Positions 12,030 to 24,036 of a stretch of DNA of 64,000 nt are shown one piece after another. The position numbers and the translations under genes are program-made. The number at the start of each line of letters is the position of its first letter. Positions within the stretch are counted from its first letter, which is position 1. Under the pieces are notes generated by a model. It saw only the letters and a list, made by a program, of their open reading frames with translations, was not told the origin of the DNA and did not search any database. The stretch lies in contig JABYQQ010000005.1 of NCBI GenBank assembly GCA_022605405.1, forward strand, positions 2,914,001 to 2,978,000. The letters are read 5' to 3'. Source of the DNA: Earliella scabrosa (lineage: Eukaryota; Basidiomycota; Agaricomycetes; Polyporales; Polyporaceae).

Positions 12030-15000
12030 ATGAACGTCCCTCCAGACATGTTACGTGGAACGGTACCCATGCACCAAGGCCTCATGAACCAGTCCTTCAT
12101 GCCTCAGCAGCCCCAGCAAGGCCAGCAACCCGGTCCTCATAACATGGGCCTCCTCCCAAACAATCAAGGCGGGAACCCCGGTCTCGGAATCATGAGCGGC
12201 CAACCTGGCGCTGCCAACCCAGCCTACCAGCTTGGTATGCAGCATGGAGCACCACCGCACGGCCGATTCATGACCGCCGCACATCCCAACGGCGCTGGTC
12301 TCAACCCTGCAGCGGGGGCGGGACCTTCACGCATGTCTGGCCTTGGCCCAAACCAGTTTGGGAACATGCAGGGCTTCGCTAGCGCAAATATGCCTCTCCA
12401 GCAAAGCATACGACGCGTTCAGTCGCAGCCGATGGGACAGGGCGGGGCGCATATGCAGGGGTTGCAGCCAGGTATGATGGGTGCAGGGATCGGGATGCAG
12501 AGTGGAATGCGCGCGAATATGACGCAGGAGCAGCGGCAGATGCACATGCAGATGCGCCAGCATCAGCAGCAGCAGCAGCAGAATCACGCAGGTGCTATGT
12601 CCCCGGACAATATGGCCATGGTATCCCGCCCCGGCCACATGAGCGTGAACCAGCTACCAGGACACGCACGGGGACCGTCGGTCCCGCAGCTCATATCTTC
12701 GCAACAGCCAACGCTCCAGCAATCGCATGGAATGCAGCCGCAGATGCCGCACAACACGTTTCCCAATCAAATGACCCTGCAACATCAGCACCAGCAATCC
12801 CAACTTGGGCCGTCGCCGCATGTCGTATCTTCCGGCCAGCAGCAACCGAACATGGGGGGAGGGATGGCTGGCAACCTGATGCACTCGCAGACGTCTGTTG
12901 GACGCCCCCAGATGAGCCCCGACAATAACATGTTCATGGGCTTTCCGAATCCACCGATGCAGCCACAGCTTGCTCACCACGTACCTCGGATGACCGGTGT
13001 CAACAGCGCGCCTTTCAACATGGCTTCTTCGCCTGCGCCTCCCAACACCGGTGCCGACATGGCGCAGCGAGGGAATATGTCCATCGACGGCTCGGGACCG
13101 CTCACACCTGCGCAGGTGATTGGAATGCACAACGGCGCGGAGTTCGCAGGTGGATCTTACGGAGTAGGGCAACCACCACCGTCTGCGCCGCCTAGACCAC
13201 CCTCGCATGGTCCACACAACCCCTTCCCGATGTCCCAGTCCCAACCATCGCTCCCGACACAACAATCTCCCCGCCAACCCGATCACCTATCGAACCAGAT
13301 GCAACCCGGTCCCGGAGCAGGTCCCGGAGCAGGTCCCGGTCCAGGTCCCGGTTCCATGCAGCGCCCGCAATCTCAGCCGCAAGTTGCACATCGACAATCC
13401 CCCATTCCTCCGAATCCCTCCCGCACACCACGAGTATCTCACTCTCAACCGTCGCTATCAAATCACGCTGGACCCATGGTGCCTCCTGCCAGGGTACCGA
13501 CGGGTGGCCCGACGCAGAGTCCACAAGCTCCACCATCATCACATCCCCCTATCCCACCGGTGGCAAGCGCGCCGCCAACAGCTCATCCCATTCAGCCCAC
13601 ATCTAGACCTCAGACCGCAGGAGCCGCGCCTTCGGCAGCTCGTGCACCAACACCGTCCACAAGTAGTGCACCCCCCGCACCTACCGGCCCGACACTCCCT
13701 GCCCCAGAGAGCACTCAAGTAGCGCCTGTCACCCCACTGCCGCCAAGTTTCCAGCCTGCAGCCACGAAGCAGTCTACGTGCGTATCCCTTCTATGGTAGC
13801 TACGCTCATCTGACTTGGTACGGGATATAGTATGTATCCAGTAGGGTTTGGACAGTCTCTCGGGCGATTGTTGCAGTTTAGTGGAAGCCTGTCGTCTGAC
13901 AATCACAAAGAGGTGAGCGCTGCGCTCGGATGATGTGCGAATCCGCTGACATTTTCTGCAGCATAGATTGAAGATGTCCTTCTGGGATGGCGTCGTCCGA
14001 CAATTCTTCTCGGAGAGAGCAACGATGAAGCTCACGCTCTGGAAAGACAATCAGCAGGTCGAGGCAAAACCCTTTGGTCAGTCCCTCTTGCTCTTCGGAT
14101 ACCGGGCGGCGCTGACAACGGGCTACAGAAATCGGGTACCCTATCTTCGCGCGATTCTTTCTCGTGACGGCGCAATCAGGAGTGAAGTACCAGTCGATCA
14201 ACATCGACGGTGCCCGCGAACGGATCATCAACGGTTCACGAGCCGTTGTGGAGTGTGCCAATGCTTCATGGACATTCCGGTACACGAACGGCTATAGCAT
14301 CGTCCTTCGTGGGCCGTTCACCGTGGAGATCATCGTTCAGCCAACGGGGGCGGCTCCACCATCGGCGCAGTCCGGAAGCGCCCCGGTCTCGCAGTACCAG
14401 CTGGTGTTCGAACGGTTGCAGTTCGACGCGTTCTGGCATGACAAGTTCCTGGCTTTTGATGCGATCCAGGGCGAACGAATACCGGACTCGCCGAGGTTAA
14501 TGGCGTCGCCCGCAGGGCACCCGAACGGTACCGATGACGCGAGCAGGTATGAAGAGCCGCGGTTCTTGATAGAGCATGCGATCATCCCCGCAGAGCCCAT
14601 CAACGCGTTTGGCATTCCCCAAGCTACGATGCGATGTCTAGAGGTGTGTGCCCGCCCTGATCGTGTCCGCAGATCAGCGCGTGAACTCATCCCTTCGCAG
14701 CTCGCGGAGAGTGTCGCTCAGATGTCTGACCTCATCCAGTTTTCAATCGCCAGCAAGCTGGGCCCTGTCGGTACGTCATCTGTCGAGAACTTGCTGAAGT
14801 AGACCCACTAAAGCTCACCCTGGGCAGAGGCTCTAACGGCTTTCGCGGAGAAGCTCCGTCGAGAGCGCGGGGCAGCCCTCCACATGGGGTCCAACGGCAT
14901 CGACAGTTTCGCCAGTAGTAGTATGGCGGGCCCGTCGTCCCACCCTGACGCACCCAACGGTGCTCCACTCCCTCCATCAGGTCCATCCACCTCCTTTGGG

Positions 15001-15318
15001 CCCCAGGGGAACGCCCCGGGGCCATCACAACCACCTTCCGGTCTGGACGCCCAGGTTCCTCAACCTGACGGTGCAGCGAAGCAGAAGGCCGGCATACCCC
15101 CACCTCCCCAAGCGTCGAGCTCAACACCAGCGCAGGCATCGACGCCGGCTGCTGCGCAGACCCCTGGGCCGACAACACCGTCGATGGCCAACGCCTCGCT
15201 GAAGCGCAAGGCTCCGAGCTCGAACCAGCAGCGCACGGGCGAGGAGTCGCCGACGACTGCGACGGAGCAGGCGCCGAAGCGAAATCGAAAACGGGGAAGG
15301 ACGCAGGGGTCATCATAA
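12030..15318 (+). CDS. LIM-domain-binding protein (LDB1/PtaB/Adn1/Mfg1-like transcriptional co-regulator)
   Basis: The first exon is a low-complexity region rich in Met, Gln, Pro and Asn, including a short poly-Gln run near 12564-12581, followed by Pro/Ser-rich sequence. The conserved LIM-binding domain starts near 13845 (GQSLGRLLQFSG) and continues through MSFWDGVVRQFFSERATMKL, NGYSIVLRGPFTVEII, FERLQFDAFWHDKFLAFD and PINAFGIPQATMRCLE to about 14760. The tail is Pro/Ser-rich with a basic KRNRKRGR near the stop (15316-15318). Relatives are nuclear adaptors that bridge DNA-binding factors. Fungal members (PtaB, Mfg1, Adn1) regulate adhesion, filamentation or development. The start at 12030 (MNVPPDML) is the first ATG after the CT-rich leader; an upstream exon is possible. 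At least four short introns are present. Confidence 0.88.
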
Positions 15319-16931
15319 AACTCGCTGGATGGCGCGTGCGATGTGGTTCGCGTGCACCGCGGACGGACGGACGGTCGATGGGCGCGCCCGCTGCCGGCTT
15401 CCAGATCTACTTATGCTCTCCCGCTCTTCTTCTCCCTGCCTGCGCCTGCGTGCGGTCGTGTCGTGCACTCTCGTCTCGCGTCTTCGTGTCCCAGTCTTTC
15501 CGATGTGTTATCTGTTTTGTGGATCTCGCTGCAATCATCGCTCAATCGATATTTTACTCAGCATAGCATATACGTAGAATTTGTATCTTAGTACTCCTAC
15601 CAGCTCTCTCTCTCGGGTCGCGCAGGCGGAGGACGATCTCTCTTCTGTCCGTCTCTCTGTCCGTCCGTCCGTCCGTCTGTCTGTCTGTCTCCCCCCTCGC
15701 TCTCGCTTTCGCTCACTACGCGCGCGGTGTCTCCAATGTCTCTCCCCCACCTTTTGCCGAGGACGAGGATGCGGGTGCCTGTTGTCTTATCACTTTTCTA
15801 TTTAACTCTCTGTCCTGTAGTGTATATTAATCATCTATCCGCTGTGCTTTTTCGCCGTCGCTGTTCAACGTTCAACGTTCAACGCTCGATCTTCCAGCGC
15901 AAGCTCTTGAAGGCTCAGCTGCCGCCCGAGGCCTGAGCATGCATGCCGAGTACCAGTCGGTGCATTGGAGTGTTCACTCCATGGTGCGCTGTCCTTCGCG
16001 TGAGGCGACGTCGACAAATGTCCACCTTCTACCGATGGCCACACCAGCGTGCTTAATGCACATGTCCGGACCCTTTCAGTCCGACGAGTGCGGTCACTGG
16101 TATCATCGACCAGCGCCCCTTCACTGACCGCGCGGCCATCTGATCATGGTCACCTGTCTCTTGGAAGTTGGAGGGATGTGTACCCCATATATTGAGCTTG
16201 GCGCGTCGCGCGAGACCAGCGAGGTCGAGGAAGACGGCCTTCGGGCAACTTTGGTTCCACCCCACTCCACACAGCCTGTGCTCCCCGACAGGAATCTCTG
16301 GCTACCTTTGAACCCGTCGCATTGCATGTGGCCACCATACACCAAGTACTCTCAACATGACCGTCTCGGTGGCTACTGAGTAGTACTCTGTGCTTGTGAC
16401 ATATGGATTCCCTTCAGTGGCATCAAGCGCTGGAGATAAGTAAGCCCAGGCGGAAGTGCTTGTGTCATCCGTATCGACGGTGGATGTGTACTCTCTGTGC
16501 GACATAGACTCCGGCTCTGCGAGCATTCAGAATAAACCTATGGTTGACGGTGCGAGGTTCAAATGCTACCGTGATGATACGCGGGCGTTTGGTACACACG
16601 CCGGCGTCCAGCCATTCTGGGCACGCTCTGGTGATGTGCTGCCGGCGCAGGGATGGTCAGATGGCCACTGATGGCCCCCGTTCGTGATGCAAACAAACTC
16701 TAGATATCCGCGCGATGGACCCGGAGCCACATTGCTGGGACATTGACGTCGGTGCCTATTACGTCTAGCCCCGGAACGCACATCGCACGTTCCAAGCCGA
16801 CCGGAGTGTGGCTGGACGGCGGTCTCGAGAAAGGGTGCAGCGCATGGTGGCCATACGTGCATGTAGTGAATAGAAGGGCATTAGAATAATATACACCCTG
16901 GCACGAGTCCGTCCGTACGGGTCTAGGGCGG
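15319..16931. other. Intergenic region between convergent LDB1-like and PNUTS-like genes
   Basis: About 1.6 kb with no convincing coding content on either strand. It includes a tetranucleotide microsatellite (15659-15690) and a short three-copy TTCAACG tandem near 15863-15885. The sequence near 15800-15835 is AT-rich, as expected for 3' UTR. Confidence 0.55.
15659..15690. repeat. Tetranucleotide microsatellite (GTCC)4(GTCT)4
   Basis: Eight consecutive 4-bp units, four GTCC followed by four GTCT, seen directly. It lies in the 3' flank of the LDB1-like gene and has no coding context. Confidence 0.95.
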
Positions 16932-19900
16932 TCAGTACGGGAGCTGCTCGTGGCTGAAGTCGCACTGATCTCCATATCGGCATCTGTGGGCAGAGAGAAG
17001 GCAAGGAGATGTGATCAGCTTTCCCGTTTCGGACGTCCGGCGCAAATTCAAGTGCTCGCCTTCCAGCCTGAAAGAAACTGCATGGTTTTCGTTTTGTACT
17101 TCTATAGCCGTCTCCCCGCCCCCGGCCCATCCCCCGCATCGGCGGCCCTCCGCGACCCGGCCCCCGCCCCCGGAAGGGCCCGCCACGGTCGCCGCCCGGT
17201 CCGGATCCGGAGCCCCAGCCATCCTCGTTCCAGCGCCGGCTCGGATCTCCGCCGCCGCCTCCGCCGCGCCCGACGCCGTTCTCGTGGTATCCGCGATCAT
17301 ACTCTGAGTACTGGTTCCCTGGGCCCCAGCCCTGGCTCGCGTCGCCCGGTTGCGCCTGCGAGGGCGCGGTCCCCGACGGCCCAACACCGCTGAACGTGCC
17401 GCTTTGCGTGAGCGCCTGTGCGTGCTGCACGAGCTGCTGCAGCTGCTCGGGGTTGATGCCGCTGAAGGTCGGGTACAGGCTTGGCATCGCCGCAGCAGCC
17501 TGGGCCGCGTCGCCCATCATAACGTCGGGCGCGGCGGCGGCGAGCTGCCCGACGAGCTCCGCTACGGACGCCGACGGCCTGACCGTGTCCACAATGGCGG
17601 GCGCACCGCCACTCCAAAAGACCGCGTCCACATCGGGCCCGGTCAACATCATCACCACGCCCTCGTCGACCTGCTCCTCCGGGATCTGCGACGACGGCTC
17701 GGCCGGGCTGTCTGGGATCTGCGCGGGGGTGCTGTACAGGACGACGAGCGCACTGCGCTCCCGCTCTTCCTGGGCCAGGCGCTCCTGGCTCTGGCTGCCT
17801 CGTGGTGTCGCCTCCGGAGGCATTTCGAGAGCTGTAACGTTACGGCCGGTATTAGTCACGGGACCAGGACCACGATGCATTCCGTGCTCACGTTGTGGCT
17901 CCGCCCATTCGATCTGTTCGTCGAACAGGTGTGCGTGCAGCGCCGCACCCTCGTCTCGGTCAAGATCGCGGATGTTATGTGTCGGATGGGATCCCTGTGC
18001 AATGCCGCCCCGCGGCGTCCTATTAACACACTATATATACGACGATACGAGCAGAGAGAGCTGACAGTGGCTGGGTCATCATCATAGATGGCACGCTCAA
18101 TGAGCTTGATTTGCTCGAGCCTCCCGTCTGGGGCCCACGTTACCGACTTCCTGGGCTTTCCCGCCTTGTTCAGCCCCAACGACGCTGGCGCAGACAGGCT
18201 GGTAGCGGCGGACTGCCCGGCACCAGACGAGCTTGGGAGCAGACCAGGAGGCGGTGTCGACGTCGATGCTGTTACCGAAGAGCCAGCAGGGGACCCGTAC
18301 GACTTGAGCAGCTCCTCGAACGGATTGATCGACGACGGCTGCGCAACGTTCGGATCGGGCTCTTTCTTCACAGGCGCGGGGGGTGCTGGTGTAATCTTCT
18401 TGAAGCTGGGCATCTCCTTCTTGGTCGGTTTCGGCTTCGAGAAGAAGGACGAGTCCGACTTCGCGTCCTTGACCACCGGTTTCGCCTCCTTCTTGACCGC
18501 GACGGCCTTGGGCGTAGTCGCGCTGGGACCAGGAACGGCCGCTTTCTTGACCGGGGGCGCGCCCTTGACCGACGTTGGCTCTGCTCTGCGCTTCTTGCCT
18601 TTCGGGTCTGGTATTGGTAGGTTCGCCGTCAATACGCGGGAGCCGTCAGAGCGCGGACTGGCATGACTCACCCTCGGCATTTTCGGTGTCCATTTTCTCG
18701 GACACCTCGCTGTTGAGCATTTTCCGCCACTTTCGTTCGAGGTTCGATGCCATGTCCTTGATCGCTGATTGTTTTTTGGGTTTTCGGAGCACATGCAAAA
18801 AGCAGTAGTTAGATACATGTAGTATAACGACGACGACGGGCACGAGCACGAGCACGGATCGCTTTCTACGGGTTCAATGGGTATATGCGTCAAGTTCTTG
18901 CGTGGTTTGCTCTCTTGGCAGCACTCATTTCGCCCGTAGGACCGGCACGGGCCGTTTCTCGACATCATAAACTTCAACTCACCCGGAGTAGGAGGGTCCT
19001 TCATCAGCCGCATGATCAACTTCCCCAGCTTCGATGCCTTCAACTTGTCGATGTTCAGTGGTAGGCGGTCGATGATCTGAACCCCATCGTCATCGTCAAC
19101 GTCCCGCCTCTCGCACGACATCTGTACGCATCCAGTCAACTCACGTGAAGTATGGGCATGATCGTCTCGACCAGCTGCGACTCGTTTCTTCCAACAAACG
19201 CCAACTTCAGCCACTCGCGGGTGATATCCATGGCTATCGGGTTGTCGACCCATGCGCGGAAGTAGTGATTGCCGGCATTGTCCCTAATCTTGGTCAGTAC
19301 CTCGAGCCGAGTGGAGGTCTCAACATCGGCGATGCCATAATCCTCAAGGAGATTGACGAGCTGCGAAACTGCGCCAGCACCGGTGAACGACGTTGGCTGG
19401 ATGAGCGGCTTGACGTCTCGATTGAGCTCTACTCTTCTCTGTTCGGCCGAGACCTTTGGCGTGGGCGCAGGGGCCGGAGACGGTGCAGGCGGCGTCGTTG
19501 AGGATGTCGACTGTGGTGGAGATGATTGGGATAGTGAAGAAGGGCCTGCCTGCTGTGCGGGCACGCCGTAGAACGACGACGGTGGGATGCCGGTGTAGAA
19601 AGGGCTTGTGGAGAAGTGAAGAACGGAAGGGGATAATGTACCTTGATGCTGCTGCTGCTGTTGTTGTGGAGGGGAATGTGAGTGATGCCGGGGAAGTGAG
19701 ATGGAATGCTGCTGATGAGATTGCTGGAAATGCGTGGGACTGTGGACGTATGAGGGGTTGATAGATAATGCGGGTGAATGCGACTGTTGCTGGTATGGAT
19801 ACTGCATGCGAGACTGGGGTTGTGATGATAGGAAGGCTTGTTGGTACTGAGGTGGGGGGCTTGAGGCGGAACCGTTCATCGTCGTCAGCGCGGGACTAGC

Positions 19901-20435
19901 GATCTGGTAAGTGGCTTATGGGCATGCGACAACGGACTACGCACTCGATGACCATGGCATTCGACGACTGTGACTGCGACTGCGAGGGGGCGGAGGTGCT
20001 GGTGGCTCCATTGAGGGAAGAGTAGCTGGAGAGGGGCAGCTGCTGGGTGGATGTTGACGGCCAGCTGTACTGGAGGGTGTTGAAGGGCGCAGCGGCGGCC
20101 GCGAGGTAGAGTTGGGGCGGAATGTAGAAGGTGGTCGCGGGGGAGTTCGTGGACGGCGTGGGCGTGCTGGAGACTGGGGGACGGGGACGGGGAGAGGGAT
20201 GAGCGTGGGCTTGGGATTGGGCAAACGCGTCGCCAGTGGCGGGCGTCTGTTGGAGGAGAGTGTTGTGCTCACCCTGAATGTCTCCGAGCCCGAGCAGGTC
20301 GTTTAGCTGCGCGGCGGCGCTGGCAGTCTCCTTCCAGTCGTCCGCTGTGGCCGACGACCTCTCGTCGTGGACGGACTGCATTTCCGGGATTACTTGTGGC
20401 TGCTGTGACCACGCTGCTGCATTCGAGTATTCCAT
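16932..20435 (-). CDS. PNUTS/Ppn1-like regulatory subunit of protein phosphatase 1
   Basis: The start is the ATG at 20433-20435 (MEYSNAAAWSQQ). A long Ser/Gln/Pro-rich region precedes a TFIIS N-terminal-like (LW) helical domain spread over exons at about 19450-18650 (VSQLVNLLEDYGI, WLKLAF, KASKLGKLIMRL, MASNLERKWRKML). Near 18130 is RKSVTWAPDGRL, matching the RVxF-type PP1-docking site of PNUTS (KTVTW in animals). The last exons have Gly/Arg-rich RGRGPGRGG and a C-terminal CCCH zinc finger, KPCSFF...CRYGDQCDFSH, split by an intron, with the stop at 16932-16934. LW domain, KSVTW and CCCH finger in this order are diagnostic of PNUTS (PPP1R10). The known role is targeting PP1 to chromatin and to cleavage-and-polyadenylation factor to promote transcription termination. 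Several introns are present and the frame looks intact. Confidence 0.85.
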
Positions 20436-21204
20436 CCGCAACCGCGACGACTCTTTTTGCACAGGACGCTCTTAGGCGATTACTGCAAAACTACGGGCTT
20501 ATTTCTGTGCACAGCGAGACGGAAGGGAGGACAGGAGAGCTGCAGTCGACCGCCAAATCGTCGATGTCACCTTGCCAGGACTTTCAAGGCGATGTTCGCC
20601 GTTCGTGATGATGGTCAGAGGTTGGGCTGAGAGGCCGCCTTTCGCTCTCCGCTTTCAACTCCTCCCCGGGCCAAACAGGGCATGCATTCCCACGGCTTTG
20701 GGCCCAGACAATATTTGCACCGCCCGGTCCGCGCGGTTAATTGCACCCTACGCGCTGCCCTCCTGCATGTGTTCCCCTTCAGACTACGTACTTATCCGTC
20801 GACCTTAGCATCGCATCGCATCTGGGAGTCTGAGCTGAGTCTGATTGCAGGTGCTCATATATGGGACCGGAGAAACTCGATTATCGGATTTGAAAAGGGC
20901 GCGATACTAGTCCCGGAAAAGGGCGATAATGACAGATGGCCACATGGGAAAACAATAAGCGGATGATAGGCACGATTAGAGCCGGTTTCTAATGGGGTTT
21001 GTAGCCGAACAAACAGTCAATTGAACCAAACAAGAACAACGCCTAGCCCTATCACTACTTCATCAACAAAGTTTTCAACGTCGCCTTACCCCCTTTCAAC
21101 CCTCTTCTTACTCCCGCAGTATACGAGGCGCGTCGCGTCGCGTGTACAAAGGCCATATCCCCCGGTTCTTCGTCCCCCCTGCTTGCCCCCTGCGGCCAAC
21201 AAAC
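20436..21204. other. Divergent promoter region between PNUTS-like and HMG-box genes
   Basis: About 770 bp between two divergent start codons. No coding signal was seen. It includes a moderately AT-rich stretch (about 20870-21070) just upstream of the HMG-box gene and CT-rich sequence (21080-21190) leading into its start. Confidence 0.55.
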
Positions 21205-22138
21205 ATGACTCCGGAAAGCTATGCGCAGTTTGAGTATCACAAGATGCAGGTTCGTCGTCGACGTCGCGCGCTGTTCCCGTTCTCACCATGGCCCCTGTAG
21301 CTCATTGGCACACTCGGCCAAGTCGCGACCACTATGAGGGAGTGCGCTAGCGTCGCCGAACAATTCGCTCAAATCGTTGGCAACTTCTCCTTCAATGGCA
21401 ACCCTCCCCCTTTCCCCGCCCTCGCGAATGGGCAGTACCCCATGCCCATCCCGCCCTCCCTTCCCGCTGCGGAGGAGACGGGGAAGAAGCGCAAGTCGCG
21501 CGGCGGTGATGATGCGGACGGCAAACGCAAGAAGAAGCTGAAGGATCCCAACGCACCGAAACGCCCTCCCTCCTCGTATCTCCTCTTCCAGAACGACGTC
21601 CGCAACGAGCTAAAGGCGAAGAACCCGGGCATGCCCAATAACGAACTATTGGGCGTCATCTCCAAGCTGTGGGCGGAGATGCCGCAAGAACAGAAAGACG
21701 TATGTCCTCTGTGTTGTCGTTATATGCGTCGCTTGACTCCTTGTTTGAAGGCATACGAGGCACGCAACCGGGCTGCTAAGGAGGAGTGGCTTTCCAAGAA
21801 AGCGGTTTATGAGTCCGGCAAGGGTGTAATAGCACCACCTGTACCGGTAAGCTGCTGTTCCGCAGGTTCAGAAGGTCTTCGAACTCACCTTGTGCGTCCA
21901 GAACGTCCTCCCTCCTGTTGCCGTTGCCCCAATTCCTGCCAAGCCTCCCGTCGTCGCTCCCGTCGCCGAGACATCATCGTCAGAGGAATCCACCGTCGAG
22001 GAAGATGACACCGAAGAGTCCAGCTCCGATGACGACGCGACAGCCGCTCCTCCTCCGAAGAAGTCGAAGAAGGAGGCTGCCGCGACCGCGAAGGATGAGG
22101 TGAAGAAGGAAAAGAAGCATAAGAAGGCTAAGGCTTGA
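21205..22138 (+). CDS. HMG-box DNA-binding protein
   Basis: Four exons with canonical introns. MTPESYAQFEYHKMQ joins LIGTLGQVATTM, and a basic stretch (KKRKSRGG, GKRKKKLKDPNAPKRP) leads into a single HMG box: SSYLLFQNDVRNELK, NNELLGVISKLWAEMPQEQKD, then AYEARNRAAKEEW in the next exon. The C-terminus is acidic (SSSEESTVEEDDTEESSSDDD), then Lys-rich, ending in HKKAKA with TGA at 22136-22138. DPNAPKRPxSSYLLF is the hallmark of the Nhp6/HMGB sequence-nonspecific class, which bends DNA in chromatin. The extra N-terminal helical segment and the acidic tail distinguish it from bare Nhp6. Nuclear location is inferred from the basic segments. Confidence 0.9.
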
Positions 22139-22898
22139 AAGTTGCTTGGACCTTGACCGTGTATGTATGAACTCCATGACTTATGCTTGTTGCTTCTTGT
22201 CTGCGTGTTCTGGGGCGGGGTGACCATGGGCCTCGAAAGTAGGATAGTATTGCGGTATGCGTGTAATTTGTGATGATACCTCGATGCACGATCTCGTTCT
22301 TGATCCCGAGTCCCGCCCTTCAGCGCGCCGCCCAGTCTGCTCGCAATCTGAACTCAGGAAAGGCGATGGGGCTGCGATTGTGGGCGAGCATGGGAAGCCA
22401 TGAAGATGGGTGTTGGAGAGAACGTGAGATGGCGCCCGCGCGGTGGAGGAGAGCCCGCGCTCGCGAGGCTGTTCCTATCCGGCCACCACACGTTCCTGAT
22501 ATCCCGCGAGAACCAGCGAAGTGCGAGTTCCCGTAGCAGCCAGTTGCTCTCGGTATTTGGACTCGCGCGTGCTCGGCCGTTCCACGTACGCCTGCGCAGC
22601 GGGCCAAAACAGCTGCGCCCTGTGCCTGCGCCCCGCACCGCCCCGTGCCAGGCTGCTGCTGTCTGCTGCCCGCTCGATTGTCCTCGAGGGCAGTAGTCGT
22701 TGGCAGACGTAACGACCACATAAGCGTGTGCAGTCAGTTGAGCAGTGCACCTGTCCGAATGCAGTGGGCAATGGCGATTGCTTACCCCTGCCGGACGTGT
22801 CCCGGCCCACGGCCAGCCAAGTGCCGAGCCTATATATAAGGAGTCAGCGACCCCCCATCGCTGTTCCTACCCCTACGCTTTATCGCAGTCCGCCATCG
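22139..22898. other. Intergenic region upstream of the WW-domain gene
   Basis: About 760 bp between two same-strand genes. It holds the HMG-box 3' UTR and the WW-gene promoter with a TATA box. GC-rich shadows on both strands (22320-22810) show no recognisable domain. Confidence 0.5.
22831..22838 (+). promoter_or_regulatory. TATA box of the WW-domain gene
   Basis: TATATATAAG starts at 22831, 68 bp upstream of the ATG at 22899, in otherwise GC-rich sequence. Position and sequence fit a core TATA element. Confidence 0.65.
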
Positions 22899-23863
22899 AT
22901 GTCTCACCCGCCGCCCTACACACCCAACAGCAACTACCCGCCCAACCCCGACAAACGGCCCCTCCCCCACGGCTGGGTCGAGCGGTACGATGAGAAGTGC
23001 GTCTTGCCCCTCGGTCGCGTGCGATGCGAGTCAGATACTGACGGATCGCTTATCCGCCCACAGCTACCGGACTTGGTGCGTTCATGCTCATCGGATGGGG
23101 AACTGCGGAGGGTAGTGTGCTCATGCAGGATGTGGGATGGATAGGTTCTACGTGAATACGCTCGAAAACCCTCCCCGTTCATCATGGGCGCACCCACTCG
23201 GACCCCCGCCTCCCGCTGGGCCTCCAAGCGGCTACGCGCCTCCGTCTGGTCCGCCCCCGCCCAATCACTCCTATAGCCCCTCCCCGTACCCGCAAGGCGG
23301 GTACACGCAGGGCTACGGCCAGCCCCCGCCCCAGCACTGGGGTCCCTCTCCCCCTCCTCCCGGTCCTGGCTACTACGGTGGGTCCCCGCCCCCGCCGGGC
23401 GGCTACGGAGGCTATGGGCAGCCACCTCCCGACAACCGGGGTAAGTGCGCTGATGTATCATGGAAACCTGGGAAGGGAAGGCGCTGACAGATGGGGTTCG
23501 GGATGCTCTTTAGGCTGGTTCGGATCGAATAGTCCACAGCCAGTTGTCGTCCAACAGGCAGCGCCCAAGAAGTCGGGGCCTGGCATGGGAACCGCCCTTC
23601 TAGCTGGTGCGTGGTCTGATACGATGCGACCGCAATGGGTGCGATCCTGACCTGAAACGTGCGACCAGGTGGTGCTGGCTTGGTGGGAGGCGCCTTGCTC
23701 ATGGATGCTATCAACGACTCGCAGGAAGATGCCTACCGTGAAGGTGCGTGGTCGCGCTTGTGGGTCCGCTGACCTTTTGCTGACTGGCAACGTGTGTGTA
23801 GGTTACGAGCAGGGCTACGACAACGGCTTCGATAATGGCGAAGACTTCGGTGGCGATTTCTAA
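22899..23863 (+). CDS. Small WW-domain protein with Pro/Gly/Tyr-rich middle and Gly-rich hydrophobic segment
   Basis: The start at 22899 gives MSHPPPYTPN. A WW domain begins at LPHGWVERYDE and, after a 12-nt exon (23064-23075), continues as NYRTWFYVNTLENPPRSSWAHP, with both signature tryptophans present. A PPPP/GYGQ-rich segment follows (about 23200-23440). Later short exons give GPGMGTALL, then AGLVGGALLMDAI, a Gly-rich hydrophobic segment, and an acidic YEQGYDNGFDNGEDFGGDF tail with TAA at 23861-23863. Similar WW plus Gly-rich small proteins are common in basidiomycetes, with unknown role. WW domains bind proline-rich ligands, and the protein's own PPxY-like stretches suggest self-association (inference). 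Preceded by a TATA box. Confidence 0.82.
23064..23075 (+). other. 12-nt micro-exon inside the WW domain
   Basis: The segment sits between a CCCACAG acceptor and a GTGCGT donor. It encodes the end of Asn, then Tyr, Arg, Thr and the start of Trp. Including it restores the second strand of the WW domain (NYRTWFYVN); skipping it would remove four residues in frame. Confidence 0.8.
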
Positions 23864-24036
23864 TCCTTCTCGGTCCCATTCGGACAACTCTAATATCCTT
23901 CATGGGATGGTGCCCGTTCAATCTTGCTCGTTCTTCCGTGGTCTGGTCAGGTTCTTCGTGCGTCTCATTCGCGCCGTTCATGCTCCGATGTACATTAGTT
24001 CCTATCCCTTTTGTACCTCACTCCGGCGATATACCT

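Noticed and set aside
16550..16580. GGTTCAAAT motif resembling a tRNA B box
   Set aside because: No matching D-arm or anticodon arm upstream.
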